Positions 1 through 9,182 of a stretch of 43,464 nt of DNA are shown here, one piece after another. Every line of letters begins with the position of its first letter. Position 1 is the first letter of the stretch. The notes under the pieces are model-generated. The model was not told the origin of the DNA, searched no databases, and saw only the letters and a program-made list of their open reading frames with translations. Location: the NCBI GenBank assembly GCA_018672145.1, contig JABHGH010000006.1:1-43464 (forward strand). The letters run 5' to 3'. The position numbers were made by a program, and so were the translations under genes. The DNA is from Flavobacteriaceae bacterium (GTDB lineage: Bacteria; Bacteroidota; Bacteroidia; Flavobacteriales; Flavobacteriaceae).

Positions 1-983
1 CCCATAGGGCCATATAGCAAACCACCAATGAGTATTACCACAAAAATCTCTAGTGGGTGTGATTTGACAGAGTTTGAAAAGATTATGGGTTGGGTTAAAA
101 AATTATCAATGAGCTGGCCAACTGAAAACCCAATAAAGACATAAATTGTTTTTGGTAGTGTTTCAGAAGCAAAGTGAGCGTCAAGGTTACTTGTCATTGT
201 GAGAAATACCATCAAAAAAGATCCAATGATTGGTCCCAAGTAGGGTATCAGATTTAGTAACGCACAAACAAAAGCTATTGTGACCGCATTGGGGATTCCA
301 AAAATGAGAAGTACGATTGTATAAACAACAAATAAAATGCTAATTTGAATTAGCAGTCCAATAAAGTATCTTGAGAGTAAATTTTTGATGGAAAGGATTG
401 ATTTTTCTACTCGAGACACATTTTTGTTTACAACAAAAACCATAATTATTTTTTCTAGTAACCCACTATCTTTTAGGAAGAAAAACGACATAAATACCAC
501 AGAAAAAAGCCCGATTGTAAAACCGCTTAATCCATAAATTAGGCTATTGACAGCATCTGGTAGAAAACCATAGTTGACTTTCGACAAACTTCGGTCCACC
601 CATTCCTGTAAATCGAGACCATATTGATTGAGGTAAACATTCAATTCATCAACGAGTTTGGTTACTGTGGACTCAAGAGAGTTCACATTTAACAAGGACA
701 GATTTTTGGCCTGTTCAATAATGACAGGCACCAATAAAGAGACAATACCTAAAAACACAGACAACAGGATTATAATTGTTGTTAATGAAGAAAGGGTATT
801 GCTGAATTTAAACCTTTTTAAAAGAAGCGTTATGGGTCTGCCTACTAAAGAAACCACTGCTGCAATAAAAAGGTAGTAAAGAAGAGACTGAATGGTGTTG
901 ATCATTTGGTAAAGCCCAATGAGTAATACTATGATTAAAAATCCTTGAACGATTCCTCTAGTAATTTCTTTTGCATTCATCAT
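1..983 (-). CDS. AI-2E family transporter (PerM-like membrane protein), C-terminus cut by window edge
   Basis: The minus strand from the ATG at 983 stays open to the left edge for 327 codons. The product is a polytopic membrane protein with the arrangement of the AI-2E/PerM family: two N-terminal hydrophobic segments, a soluble amphipathic stretch at about residues 75-135, then a run of helices. A family-typical 'LNLIPYLGPIIG' segment lies in the second half and a 'QLIDNFLTQPII'-like segment follows. Members export small molecules or ions; the substrate cannot be read from sequence. A second in-frame ATG follows directly at 980. The start lies 15 bases after the rsmE stop, so it is probably the last gene of a tsaD-rsmE operon. 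The C-terminus is missing only because the window ends. Confidence 0.85.
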   Translation of the reverse strand, partial: MMNAKEITRGIVQGFLIIVLLIGLYQMINTIQSLLYYLFIAAVVSLVGRPITLLLKRFKFSNTLSSLTTIIILLSVFLGIVSLLVPVIIEQAKNLSLLNVNSLESTVTKLVDELNVYLNQYGLDLQEWVDRSLSKVNYGFLPDAVNSLIYGLSGFTIGLFSVVFMSFFFLKDSGLLEKIIMVFVVNKNVSRVEKSILSIKNLLSRYFIGLLIQISILFVVYTIVLLIFGIPNAVTIAFVCALLNLIPYLGPIIGSFLMVFLTMTSNLDAHFASETLPKTIYVFIGFSVGQLIDNFLTQPIIFSNSVKSHPLEIFVVILIGGLLYGPM

Positions 984-998
984 ATAAATATAGTTTTT

Positions 999-1700
999 TT
1001 AGTCAAACAAAAGCGCAATACTGTGGCAGGCAGAAATACCTGCTGTTTCGGTACGCAGACGCTTTTTTCCCAAGCTGATCGCCATCACATTAGCGTCGAG
1101 AGCAGTTTGAATCTCTAGGGCTGTAAAGTCTCCCTCAGGGCCAATAAATATGGAAATCGATTTTTTTGATATCACGTCATGGTTTATTTTTTTCTTAGGA
1201 GAATCTTCGCAGTGCGCAATATATGCAACACCATCAAAGCGATCGAGAGCTGAAGTGAAATCAGAGATAGGATGAATGACAGGTGCATGTGCTCCCATAG
1301 ATTGTTTCATTGCTGCTATGGATACTTTACGTAATCGGTCTGTGTTTAAGGTTTTTCGTTCGCTACGCTGACAAATGATGGGCGTTATGGCATGGACTCC
1401 AATCTCTGTAGCTTTTTCGACAAACCACTCTATTCGATCTTTATTTTTTGTGGGCGCAATAAAAATGTGTAAATGATATGGGTCAGATGCAATCTTCTCA
1501 CAACGAACAATAACAGCAACACACGTTTTGGAGTCAACTTGCGTTAGCTCAGCTGTAAAGCGATAGCCCAGCCCATTTGTAATACTGACGATGTCTCCTA
1601 TATTTTTTCGTAAGACCTTTGCAAGATGTCTACTTTCGTCTCTATCAAAAAAAACGTCAGTACTTGTGGCACAAAGAGAAGGAATATAAAATTGTTGCAT
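999..1700 (-). CDS. rsmE: 16S rRNA (uracil(1498)-N(3))-methyltransferase RsmE
   Basis: This 233-residue protein matches RsmE in length and motifs. An N-terminal PUA-like region (about 1-70) is followed by the SPOUT methyltransferase fold with 'KDRIEWFVEKATEIGV' at 87-102, 'QRSERK' at 111-116, the SAM-binding GPEGD at 187-191, and 'LRTETA' at 215-220 near the trefoil knot. The enzyme methylates N3 of U1498 in 16S rRNA using S-adenosylmethionine. Its ATG overlaps the tsaD stop (TAATG, 1698-1702), which implies translational coupling. Confidence 0.95.
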   Translation of the reverse strand: MQQFYIPSLCATSTDVFFDRDESRHLAKVLRKNIGDIVSITNGLGYRFTAELTQVDSKTCVAVIVRCEKIASDPYHLHIFIAPTKNKDRIEWFVEKATEIGVHAITPIICQRSERKTLNTDRLRKVSIAAMKQSMGAHAPVIHPISDFTSALDRFDGVAYIAHCEDSPKKKINHDVISKKSISIFIGPEGDFTALEIQTALDANVMAISLGKKRLRTETAGISACHSIALLFD

Positions 1701-2692
1701 TACAGTGACATTCTAGATTGTGATTGGCTTGTGAGCTTGCCAAAATGATTGTGTTGATATTTAAAATGCCCTGCCACAGCAATCATCGCAGCATTGTCTG
1801 TTGTGAAAGTCAAAGGCGGAATAAATACATTCCATTCCTTTCTTTTGGCCAATGCCTTTCGCAGACCTGAATTTGCTGATACCCCACCACCAAGAACAAT
1901 TTGATTGACGCCTGTTTGATCGACAGCTTTCTCAAGTTTTTCCATGACGATACGAATCAATGTAGATTGAATGGACGCACACAGATTATTGCGTTGATCG
2001 GTTATAAAATTTTTGTCAAGTTCTTGTTGTTTTCGTAGGAAGTACAGCACGTTGGTTTTAAATCCACTAAAACTAAAATCTAGATCAGGAACTTTGGGAA
2101 TTGAAAAAGGAATATTGGGAGTGCCTCGTTGTGCATAGTGGTCAATATAAGGCCCTGCAGGATAGGGTAGTCCAAGCATTTTGCCAGCTTTATCAAATGC
2201 CTCGCCAATTGCATCGTCAAGCGTTTGGCCAATGACTTTCATTTGATCAGGAGCGGTAACCAATACGAGCTGTGTGTGCCCGCCAGAAACGGTTAGTCCC
2301 AGAAAGGGAAAAGATGGGTTTGGTGTTGATTTTTCAAAGTGCACCAACAAATGTGCTTGCATATGATTTACCTCAATGAGTGGCACCTCTAACGACATTG
2401 CCAATGACTTGGCAAACGAATTGGCAACAAGTAAAGAGCCCATTAATCCTGGACCTAGTGTATAAGCTACTGCATTTACCTCTTTTTTGTCGATATTTGC
2501 TTTATCAAGAGCTTGGTCAACGACTGGAATGATATGTTGTAAGTGGGCACGTGCAGCCAATTCGGGAACAACACCCCCGTAATGTTTATGCACTTCTTGG
2601 TTGGCGATAATGTTCGATCGAACATAACCGTCAACGAGTACCGCTGCAGCAGTATCGTCACAAGACGACTCAATTCCAAGGATGACAGGCAT
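1700..2692 (-). CDS. tsaD: tRNA N6-threonylcarbamoyladenosine transferase TsaD
   Basis: TsaD transfers the threonylcarbamoyl group to A37 of ANN-decoding tRNAs, together with TsaB and TsaE. The 330-residue length is normal. The N-terminal 'GIESSCDDTAAAV' phosphate motif is at 6-18, the metal-binding pair is His110 and His114 ('NHMQAHLLVH'), 'VSGGHTQLV' is near 135-143, and 'LGGGVSANSGLR' lies in the C-terminal half. The gene is first in a tsaD-rsmE-AI-2E run and diverges from the TamB gene, with 35 bases between them. A TAnnTTTG promoter element sits 17 bases upstream of the ATG. Confidence 0.97.
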   Translation of the reverse strand: MPVILGIESSCDDTAAAVLVDGYVRSNIIANQEVHKHYGGVVPELAARAHLQHIIPVVDQALDKANIDKKEVNAVAYTLGPGLMGSLLVANSFAKSLAMSLEVPLIEVNHMQAHLLVHFEKSTPNPSFPFLGLTVSGGHTQLVLVTAPDQMKVIGQTLDDAIGEAFDKAGKMLGLPYPAGPYIDHYAQRGTPNIPFSIPKVPDLDFSFSGFKTNVLYFLRKQQELDKNFITDQRNNLCASIQSTLIRIVMEKLEKAVDQTGVNQIVLGGGVSANSGLRKALAKRKEWNVFIPPLTFTTDNAAMIAVAGHFKYQHNHFGKLTSQSQSRMSL

Positions 2693-2709
2693 GATTCTTG
2701 TTTGGAAAA

Positions 2710-2717
2710 CAAAGTTA
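2710..2717 (-). promoter_or_regulatory. Candidate -7 element of the tsaD promoter
   Basis: The minus strand reads TAACTTTG, an exact match to the Bacteroidetes TAnnTTTG -7 element. Transcription would begin about 12 bases before the tsaD ATG. No clear TTG is present at the expected -33 spacing, so the call rests on one element in the right place. Confidence 0.4.
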
Positions 2718-2727
2718 ATACATTGAT

Positions 2728-5700
2728 TTGACCCAGAAACACTGGCGTAACGTAAAAAAAATCACTCTGCTAAGCTTTGCGTTAGCATTACTCACCCTTT
2801 TACTCTTGATTTCTCCATTAGGCCAGTCCATGATCAATGCTTGGTTGACATCCAAACTTGTTGAAAATCGTGATATTGATGTCACAATTGGCTCTTTGTT
2901 TGCCAACCCTGTAGGAGACACTTCTTTTTCGGATGTGCTTATACGCGATCACAAAGGAGATACTCTCATTTATATCGGTCAATTTGAATTTGAATCCTAT
3001 CGTATAGGACAATTAATAAACAATAATATTCACCTTGGAAATGCCAAGATTCATGGACTTTTTTTAAATGTTAAAAGACATAATAAAGATAAAAAAACCA
3101 ACCTCGATCTTTTTGCAGAAAAACTCAAACCAAAAACCCCCAACGGAAGACGCTATGAAGCAAGCAAAATCAATGTTGTTGATGCAAAGCTGAGCTTTGC
3201 CGATAACAATAAAGCAAAATCCATTGGGAATACCTTTACGGACCTCCATGGTGAACTCAGTGATTTTTCGTTACAAGGGGATGTCGTCTCATTTGATATA
3301 AACCAAATGAGCTTTTTCGTTGACGAACAAGATCTTCAAGTAACCAATTTACAAACACAGTTCTCTCATGATGCGTTGAAGACCAGTTTTGAAAATCTTG
3401 TCGTGTCCACGCCCAACTCACTCTTTGCTTCTGATGTGAAAATGACATATCCCAAGGGCGGAATGCAAAGCTTTAATGAAAAAGTTCGCATTGATGCTGT
3501 GGTTCGAGAGACAGTTCTTGGGCTGGGTGATATTCAAAAGATTTACCCTGACGTTTCTACAGATGGATCAGTGGCCATCCAATATGCGAAATTTATGGGT
3601 ACCCTCAATGACTTCTCAGTTTCATCGTTTAAGGCGCGTTTTGAGAACAGTATGTTGTCTGGAGCGTTATCGCATAAAGCCAATCAATCGTTTTTTACCA
3701 TCACTACGCTTTCTACTACCTATGATGATATAGCCCGGTTGATCCCTTCTTTTAATGATCCTAAATACAATTTTATTCAACGAAGTGGCACATTGAATGT
3801 CAAAGGAAACATTTCCTTATCTCCTTCAACTAGTGCCATTGATGTTGTGTTGGGTTCATCTCTTGGGTTTATTGATATTGACGTTGATTTCACGAATTCA
3901 AAGCAGGGCGGAGAAACAAATTATCGAGGAAAAATCAAATCAAAAAGGGTTGATGTAGGAAGGCTATTAAACCATGATGGATTTGGTTCGACTGCGGTCG
4001 CACTTCAATTGAGCGGAAAAGGATTTGATCGACAAAACACAAGGTTGTGGGGTGATTTAACAGCGTTTACTTATGGGGCATATCCTTATCAAAACATCTC
4101 TGTTGATATCCGAGCCGTTGATAAGTTGATACGTAGCGTAGTTGACATTGCTGACTCCAATGCCAACATACGGATGGAAGGTAGTTTTGACTCTTCTGGT
4201 GAACTATGGAATATTTCTAGCAACACCCAAATCGACGATCTCAATTTGCATGTGATAAATCCGCTGCTCTCCACAAAGGAAATGGTTTTTTCTGGAAACA
4301 TTGAGTTGGTTAGCCAGGGTACAAAACTTAATGATTTTATTGGGGATATCAGTGTGAGTGATTCTAGAGTCGTGTCAAACGGGGAAGTTTTTGACTTTGA
4401 TGAACTGACGATTCAATCTCGATTGAATAAGGATATACGGTTTATAAATCTCAGGTCGAGCGATGTTTTAAACGGATTGATATATGGTCGTTTTCGTTTT
4501 TCAGATTTACGTAAAATGACAGAAAATGCAGTAGGTGGCTATTTCTCGAATTTCAAGAAAAACAAGGTTGATGGGTCTGCTTTTGTAAATTTCAATGTGA
4601 ACGTAAAGGAAAAAATATCTCGTGTACTTTCAAGCAATATTATCGTAGATGATAATACTTTTCTGCGTGGTAAATTGAGTGGAAATCATAAAGACTTTGC
4701 TTTACAAGTTGAGGTTCCCAATATCCATTATTCAAGTAATAGCCTGTCCGATATCAGTCTTACTATTGACAACAGCAACCCTTTATATAATGGATATATG
4801 CAAGTCCAGAAATTTGAAAATGAGAATGTTCAGGTTCATAATTTCAAGATGATCAACACACCCATGAATGACACCTTGTATTTTCGTGCAGAGTACGATG
4901 GGGGATCAGTGAAAAACAACCTAAACTTTTATGTGGCTTTACCTGCCAGTAAGGAAATAATTGTTGGTATTCAGCCATCAAAAATTGTGTTTCAAAACAA
5001 GCAATGGGAAGTCAATCATGAGCGCATGAATGCCAGCAAACTACGTTTTAATCGTGATGGGTATAAGCTAGAGCCAATCGTTTTTACCAATGACAATTCA
5101 GTGATGCATCTGTCTATTGACCAACAACAAAAGCAACGTATTCAAGCCACTTTTGAAAATGTTTTTTTGGCCGATATCCTGACGTCTAAGCCCAAACTGA
5201 CAATAGAGGGTGTTGCTAATGGTAATATTGACATCACTAGAGATCAATCTGTCATTGGAGGTGAGGCAAATGTCCAGATCGATTCGTTACTTTTTAATGA
5301 TTCATTTTTGGGGGACGCTTCATTTAATTTAAGTAGTATCAATGATGATGCATATCGTTTGCAGTTTTCCACTGCTATTGAGGAGCTTTCTACAAGTGAA
5401 ATAAATGGTTTGATTTATACTAGCGAAGGAAATACTAACCTAGACTTACATGCAAATTTTGCCGAATTTCCAGCAAGTATTTTAGATCGTTTAATAGGGA
5501 ATGCACTTACAGATGTTTCGGGAAAATTACATGGCTCGGTCTCCGTGAGTGGTCGGCTTGACCAACCCTTGCTAAACGGCGAGATGTTTTTTGATGCTGT
5601 TCAGCTTTCAGTACCTTATTTAAATGTTGGCTATGCCTTTCTTGACCAAACAAAACTCGAGATTAGTCCAACTTCATTTCGATTTTTGCCCACCACGGTG

Positions 5701-7044
5701 CTAGATACTTCCAAGAACACTTCTGGTTTATTTGCGGGATCAATTTTACATCGGAATTTTGATTTCTTTACCCTAGACATGAACTTTGATTCTGATGGAT
5801 TATTGATTTTAGATACGGATTACACTCCGAACATAAATTATTATGGATCTGCATTTTTATCTGGAAACGCACACATTCACGGCCCTTCAGGATCTTTGAC
5901 TTTTGATGTTTCAGGAGAGTCTGCGAAGGGAACAAACATTTATATTCCTATTGACAATGAAACGAGTATCGAAAATGTATCTTACATCCGATTTGTCGAT
6001 AAAAATATAAAGAATCAAAACTCTGAGTTGTCGGATGAAGAAGCTCAAATCAAAGGTCTTTCTCTTAATTTTGATCTAAACATTACATCAAACGCCCAGC
6101 TCGAAATTGTTTTTGATTCTGAAACAGGTAGCACCCTTAGTGGGCGAGGAGTTGGAAATATTTTAATGGAAATTGACACCAATGGCAGGTTTGGTGTCTG
6201 GGGTGATTTTATTGCGCTGGACGGTGCTTATAACTTTAGGAACCTTGGAATCATTGAGAAAGAATTTTCTGTACAGCCCGGCGGTACGATTGTGTGGAAT
6301 GGTGATCCTTTTGATGCACAAATGAACTTGCAAGCGGTATATGAAGTTCCTGGTGGAGCAAACCCTGCTATTTTATTGGAAACACCTGGCTTGAACAGAA
6401 AAATCCTAACCGATGTGACCATAAACTTGACAGGAAGTTTATTGAGACCCGAAACACCTTCATTCTCAATTGATTTCCCCAATACATCTTCTAATGTGCG
6501 TAATGAGTTACAATACAGGTTAGACGACGAAGAACGAAGGCAAATTCAAGCGATTTCCCTTCTTTCTCAAGGAGTTTTTATAAGTGATTTGTCGCTATCT
6601 GCGATATCAGCACAAACACTCACAAACAATCTTTTTCAAAAGGCTTCTGGCGTTTTTGAGTCTATTTTCTCCGGAGATGAAGATAAGGTTAAGCTGGGGT
6701 TGGATTATTTACAAGGAGATCGGAATGCTGCCGAGACAACTCGTACAAGAGATCGGTTGGGACTCACCCTTGTTACCGAAGTCTCCGAACGACTATTGAT
6801 TAACGGTAAAGTTGGAGTTCCTGTGGGTGGTGTAGAGGAAACAATCATTGTGGGCGATGTAACAATTGAATTTCTATTAAGTAAGGATGGGGCTTTACGT
6901 GCTCGAATTTTTAATCGTGAAAATGAGTTTCAGTACTTTGGTGATGAGCTTGGTTATACGCAAGGAGTTGGTTTATCCTACCGTGTTGGTTTTGAAGATT
7001 TTAAATCTTTAATTAAGAAGATTGTAAAAAAGAATCCCATTTAA
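2728..7044 (+). CDS. tamB: TamB-like translocation/assembly module protein
   Basis: This is a 1438-residue protein with one N-terminal membrane segment (about residues 12-32), then a very long beta-rich region of repeated short strands, ending in a TamB (DUF490) domain over roughly the last 450-480 residues ('GRGVGNILMEIDTNGRFGVWGDF', 'FSVQPGGTIVWNGDPFDAQMNL'). TamB-type proteins bridge inner and outer membranes and are implicated in phospholipid transfer and barrel assembly; in Bacteroidetes the partner is a TamA/TamL BamA-family protein, absent here. The start is a TTG at 2728. No ATG lies upstream in frame before the hydrophobic segment, and the next ATG would delete it. Placement beside tsaD is, as I recall, common in Flavobacteria. 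Confidence 0.88.
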   Translation: MTQKHWRNVKKITLLSFALALLTLLLLISPLGQSMINAWLTSKLVENRDIDVTIGSLFANPVGDTSFSDVLIRDHKGDTLIYIGQFEFESYRIGQLINNNIHLGNAKIHGLFLNVKRHNKDKKTNLDLFAEKLKPKTPNGRRYEASKINVVDAKLSFADNNKAKSIGNTFTDLHGELSDFSLQGDVVSFDINQMSFFVDEQDLQVTNLQTQFSHDALKTSFENLVVSTPNSLFASDVKMTYPKGGMQSFNEKVRIDAVVRETVLGLGDIQKIYPDVSTDGSVAIQYAKFMGTLNDFSVSSFKARFENSMLSGALSHKANQSFFTITTLSTTYDDIARLIPSFNDPKYNFIQRSGTLNVKGNISLSPSTSAIDVVLGSSLGFIDIDVDFTNSKQGGETNYRGKIKSKRVDVGRLLNHDGFGSTAVALQLSGKGFDRQNTRLWGDLTAFTYGAYPYQNISVDIRAVDKLIRSVVDIADSNANIRMEGSFDSSGELWNISSNTQIDDLNLHVINPLLSTKEMVFSGNIELVSQGTKLNDFIGDISVSDSRVVSNGEVFDFDELTIQSRLNKDIRFINLRSSDVLNGLIYGRFRFSDLRKMTENAVGGYFSNFKKNKVDGSAFVNFNVNVKEKISRVLSSNIIVDDNTFLRGKLSGNHKDFALQVEVPNIHYSSNSLSDISLTIDNSNPLYNGYMQVQKFENENVQVHNFKMINTPMNDTLYFRAEYDGGSVKNNLNFYVALPASKEIIVGIQPSKIVFQNKQWEVNHERMNASKLRFNRDGYKLEPIVFTNDNSVMHLSIDQQQKQRIQATFENVFLADILTSKPKLTIEGVANGNIDITRDQSVIGGEANVQIDSLLFNDSFLGDASFNLSSINDDAYRLQFSTAIEELSTSEINGLIYTSEGNTNLDLHANFAEFPASILDRLIGNALTDVSGKLHGSVSVSGRLDQPLLNGEMFFDAVQLSVPYLNVGYAFLDQTKLEISPTSFRFLPTTVLDTSKNTSGLFAGSILHRNFDFFTLDMNFDSDGLLILDTDYTPNINYYGSAFLSGNAHIHGPSGSLTFDVSGESAKGTNIYIPIDNETSIENVSYIRFVDKNIKNQNSELSDEEAQIKGLSLNFDLNITSNAQLEIVFDSETGSTLSGRGVGNILMEIDTNGRFGVWGDFIALDGAYNFRNLGIIEKEFSVQPGGTIVWNGDPFDAQMNLQAVYEVPGGANPAILLETPGLNRKILTDVTINLTGSLLRPETPSFSIDFPNTSSNVRNELQYRLDDEERRQIQAISLLSQGVFISDLSLSAISAQTLTNNLFQKASGVFESIFSGDEDKVKLGLDYLQGDRNAAETTRTRDRLGLTLVTEVSERLLINGKVGVPVGGVEETIIVGDVTIEFLLSKDGALRARIFNRENEFQYFGDELGYTQGVGLSYRVGFEDFKSLIKKIVKKNPI

Positions 7045-7154
7045 TAAAAAAAACACAACAAAACCAGCTTATATGAACGTCAATTTTCATTATTGACAAA
7101 ATCCCAAATTACCCATGATTTCAGAAATATAGTTTGTAATTTCGCGGTGAAAAT

Positions 7155-8141
7155 ATGACCAACAAAATTCAACATATTGCTGTATTAACTTCAGGAGGTG
7201 ACGCACCAGGTATGAATGCTGCGCTTCGCTCTGTAGTTCGAAGTTGTTCTTTTTTTAACATCCAATGCTCGGGTGTGTACAGAGGTTACCAAGGTTTAAT
7301 AGAAGGAGATATTCGCCTTCTCGATGCTCGAAGCGTAAATAACATTATCAACAAGGGTGGCACAAAACTAAAATCAGCACGCTCTTTGGATTTTCACGAA
7401 AAACAAGGAAGAAAAAAGGCATTCAATAATCTGAAAGAACACAATATTGACGCCCTTATCGTTATTGGTGGAGATGGTAGCTTTACAGGTGGAATGATCT
7501 TTGAACGTGAATTTGGTGTTCCTGTTATAGGCATTCCAGGAACAATAGATAACGATATCTATGGGACTTCCCATACCATTGGCTATGACACTGCATTAAA
7601 TACTGTTGTTGAAGCCATTGATAAAATTCGTGACACTGCGATTTCACACAACCGCCTCTTCTTTGTAGAGGTTATGGGTAGAGACGCTGGTCATATTGCG
7701 CTTAATGTTGGTATTGGTGCTGGTGCTGAAGAAATTCTTATTCCCGAAGAAAACCTGGGCCTAGATCGATTGCTTGATTCTCTACGCAGAAGTAAGATGT
7801 CAGGGAAATCTTCTAGCATTGTTGTTGTCGCCGAGGGTGACAAAATTGGTAAAAACGTTTTTGAACTTGCTGAGCACATAGAGAAAAACCTTCCTGATTA
7901 TGAAGTTAGAGTTTCTGTTTTGGGTCATATTCAGCGTGGTGGCACGCCAACATGCTTTGATCGTGTTCTCGCAAGTCGTATGGGACTTAAAGCTGTAGAG
8001 TCCATTCAAGATGGTAAAAGCGGCCAGATGGTTGGAATCATAAATGGAGAAATGATACTAACACCATTGAGCAAAGCAATAAAAGGAAAATCTAAAATCA
8101 AGCGTGAACTCATTAGAGTTTCAGATATAATGACTCTTTAA
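7155..8141 (+). CDS. pfkA: ATP-dependent 6-phosphofructokinase
   Basis: PfkA phosphorylates fructose 6-phosphate to fructose 1,6-bisphosphate. The 328 residues carry the ATP-binding 'TSGGDAPGMNA' at 12-22, GGDGS at 105-109, and 'GIPGTIDND' at 126-134 with catalytic base Asp132. Glycine in GGDGS and 'PGTIDND' rather than GGDD and 'PKTIDND' indicate the ATP-dependent, not pyrophosphate-dependent, form. It leads a pfkA-gap-sugar kinase run. The 110-base upstream gap ends in 'TAATTTCG' (7137-7144), one mismatch from TAnnTTTG, a possible but weak promoter. Confidence 0.96.
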   Translation: MTNKIQHIAVLTSGGDAPGMNAALRSVVRSCSFFNIQCSGVYRGYQGLIEGDIRLLDARSVNNIINKGGTKLKSARSLDFHEKQGRKKAFNNLKEHNIDALIVIGGDGSFTGGMIFEREFGVPVIGIPGTIDNDIYGTSHTIGYDTALNTVVEAIDKIRDTAISHNRLFFVEVMGRDAGHIALNVGIGAGAEEILIPEENLGLDRLLDSLRRSKMSGKSSSIVVVAEGDKIGKNVFELAEHIEKNLPDYEVRVSVLGHIQRGGTPTCFDRVLASRMGLKAVESIQDGKSGQMVGIINGEMILTPLSKAIKGKSKIKRELIRVSDIMTL

Positions 8142-8171
8142 AATCAGAATAATTACAAATCATAAATAACT

Positions 8172-9173
8172 ATGTCAACACTTAAAATTGGAATTAACGG
8201 ATTTGGTAGAATTGGTAGAATGGTTCTTCGTGCTTCATTGAACAATGATAACGTAGAAGTCGTAGCGATTAACGACCTTCTTGACGTTGATCACCTTGCT
8301 TACCTATTAAAATATGATTCCGTTCACGGCACTTGTTCTGCCTCAATCGAAATTGAAGATGGACATCTGGTTATTGACGGGAAAACAGTACGCATTACTG
8401 CTGAACGCGATCCTCAAAATCTACAATGGGATGCGGTTGGTGCTGAGGTTGTAGCTGAATGTACAGGAATTTTCACAACTCTTGAAAAAGCACAGCTCCA
8501 TATTGATGGTGGTGCTAAAAAAGTTGTTATATCTGCTCCTTCTGCTGATGCTCCAATGTTTGTTATGGGCGTAAACCATACAGACGCTAAAGCATCTGAC
8601 AAAATCGTTTCGAATGCTTCTTGTACAACAAACTGTTTGGCCCCGCTCGCTAAAGTCTTACATGATAACTTTGGCATCGCAGAAGCTTTAATGACTACGG
8701 TCCACGCTGTTACTGCAACGCAAATGACCGTTGACGGTCCATCACGCAAAGATTACCGTGGTGGTCGTTCGTCACTACTCAATATTATTCCTGCATCAAC
8801 AGGAGCTGCAAAAGCAGTAACGAAAGTAATTCCTTCCCTTGTTGGAAAAATTACCGGTATGGCTTTCCGTGTTCCTACTGCTGATGTTTCTGTCGTTGAT
8901 TTGACAGTTAAACTAGAAAAGAAAACAAGTTACGACGAAGTAATGGCTGCCCTTGAAAGTGCTGCCAACGGTTCGATGGCTGGAATCTTAGGCTTTACCA
9001 AAGAACTGGTTGTGTCACAAGACTTCATCGGAGATGCTAGAACTTCTGTCGTTGATGCTAATGCTGGTATCCAATTGAATGACACTTTTTTTAAAGTTGT
9101 TTCATGGTACGATAACGAAGCAGGGTACTCTAACAAACTGATTGACCTAGCTCTTCATGTTCGTTCACTTTAA
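8172..9173 (+). CDS. gap: Type I glyceraldehyde-3-phosphate dehydrogenase
   Basis: The enzyme oxidises glyceraldehyde 3-phosphate to 1,3-bisphosphoglycerate with NAD. The 333-residue length is standard. The Rossmann motif 'INGFGRIGR' is at 8-16, Asp35 in 'AINDLLD' suggests NAD rather than NADP preference, the catalytic cysteine is Cys151 in 'SNASCTTNCLAP', and the partner His178 is in 'TTVHAVT'. The gene lies 30 bases after pfkA, consistent with a glycolytic operon, and 9 bases before the kinase gene. Confidence 0.97.
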   Translation: MSTLKIGINGFGRIGRMVLRASLNNDNVEVVAINDLLDVDHLAYLLKYDSVHGTCSASIEIEDGHLVIDGKTVRITAERDPQNLQWDAVGAEVVAECTGIFTTLEKAQLHIDGGAKKVVISAPSADAPMFVMGVNHTDAKASDKIVSNASCTTNCLAPLAKVLHDNFGIAEALMTTVHAVTATQMTVDGPSRKDYRGGRSSLLNIIPASTGAAKAVTKVIPSLVGKITGMAFRVPTADVSVVDLTVKLEKKTSYDEVMAALESAANGSMAGILGFTKELVVSQDFIGDARTSVVDANAGIQLNDTFFKVVSWYDNEAGYSNKLIDLALHVRSL

Positions 9174-9182
9174 TTTCTAGAT

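Noticed and set aside
658..876. 72-codon plus-strand frame at the left end
   Set aside because: It lies antisense to the AI-2E family gene, whose minus-strand frame is open for 327 codons with clear family helices.
2476..2742. 88-codon minus-strand frame over the tsaD 5-prime end
   Set aside because: Different frame from tsaD, covers its conserved N-terminal motif, and shows no domain of its own.
7093..7098. TTGACA in the tamB-pfkA gap as a sigma-70 type -35 box
   Set aside because: Bacteroidetes do not use the TTGACA/TATAAT promoter, and no matching -10 or TAnnTTTG element lies at a suitable distance.
8414..8749. 111-codon minus-strand frame inside gap
   Set aside because: Antisense to the catalytic region of a highly conserved gene; a codon-bias shadow with no recognisable motif.
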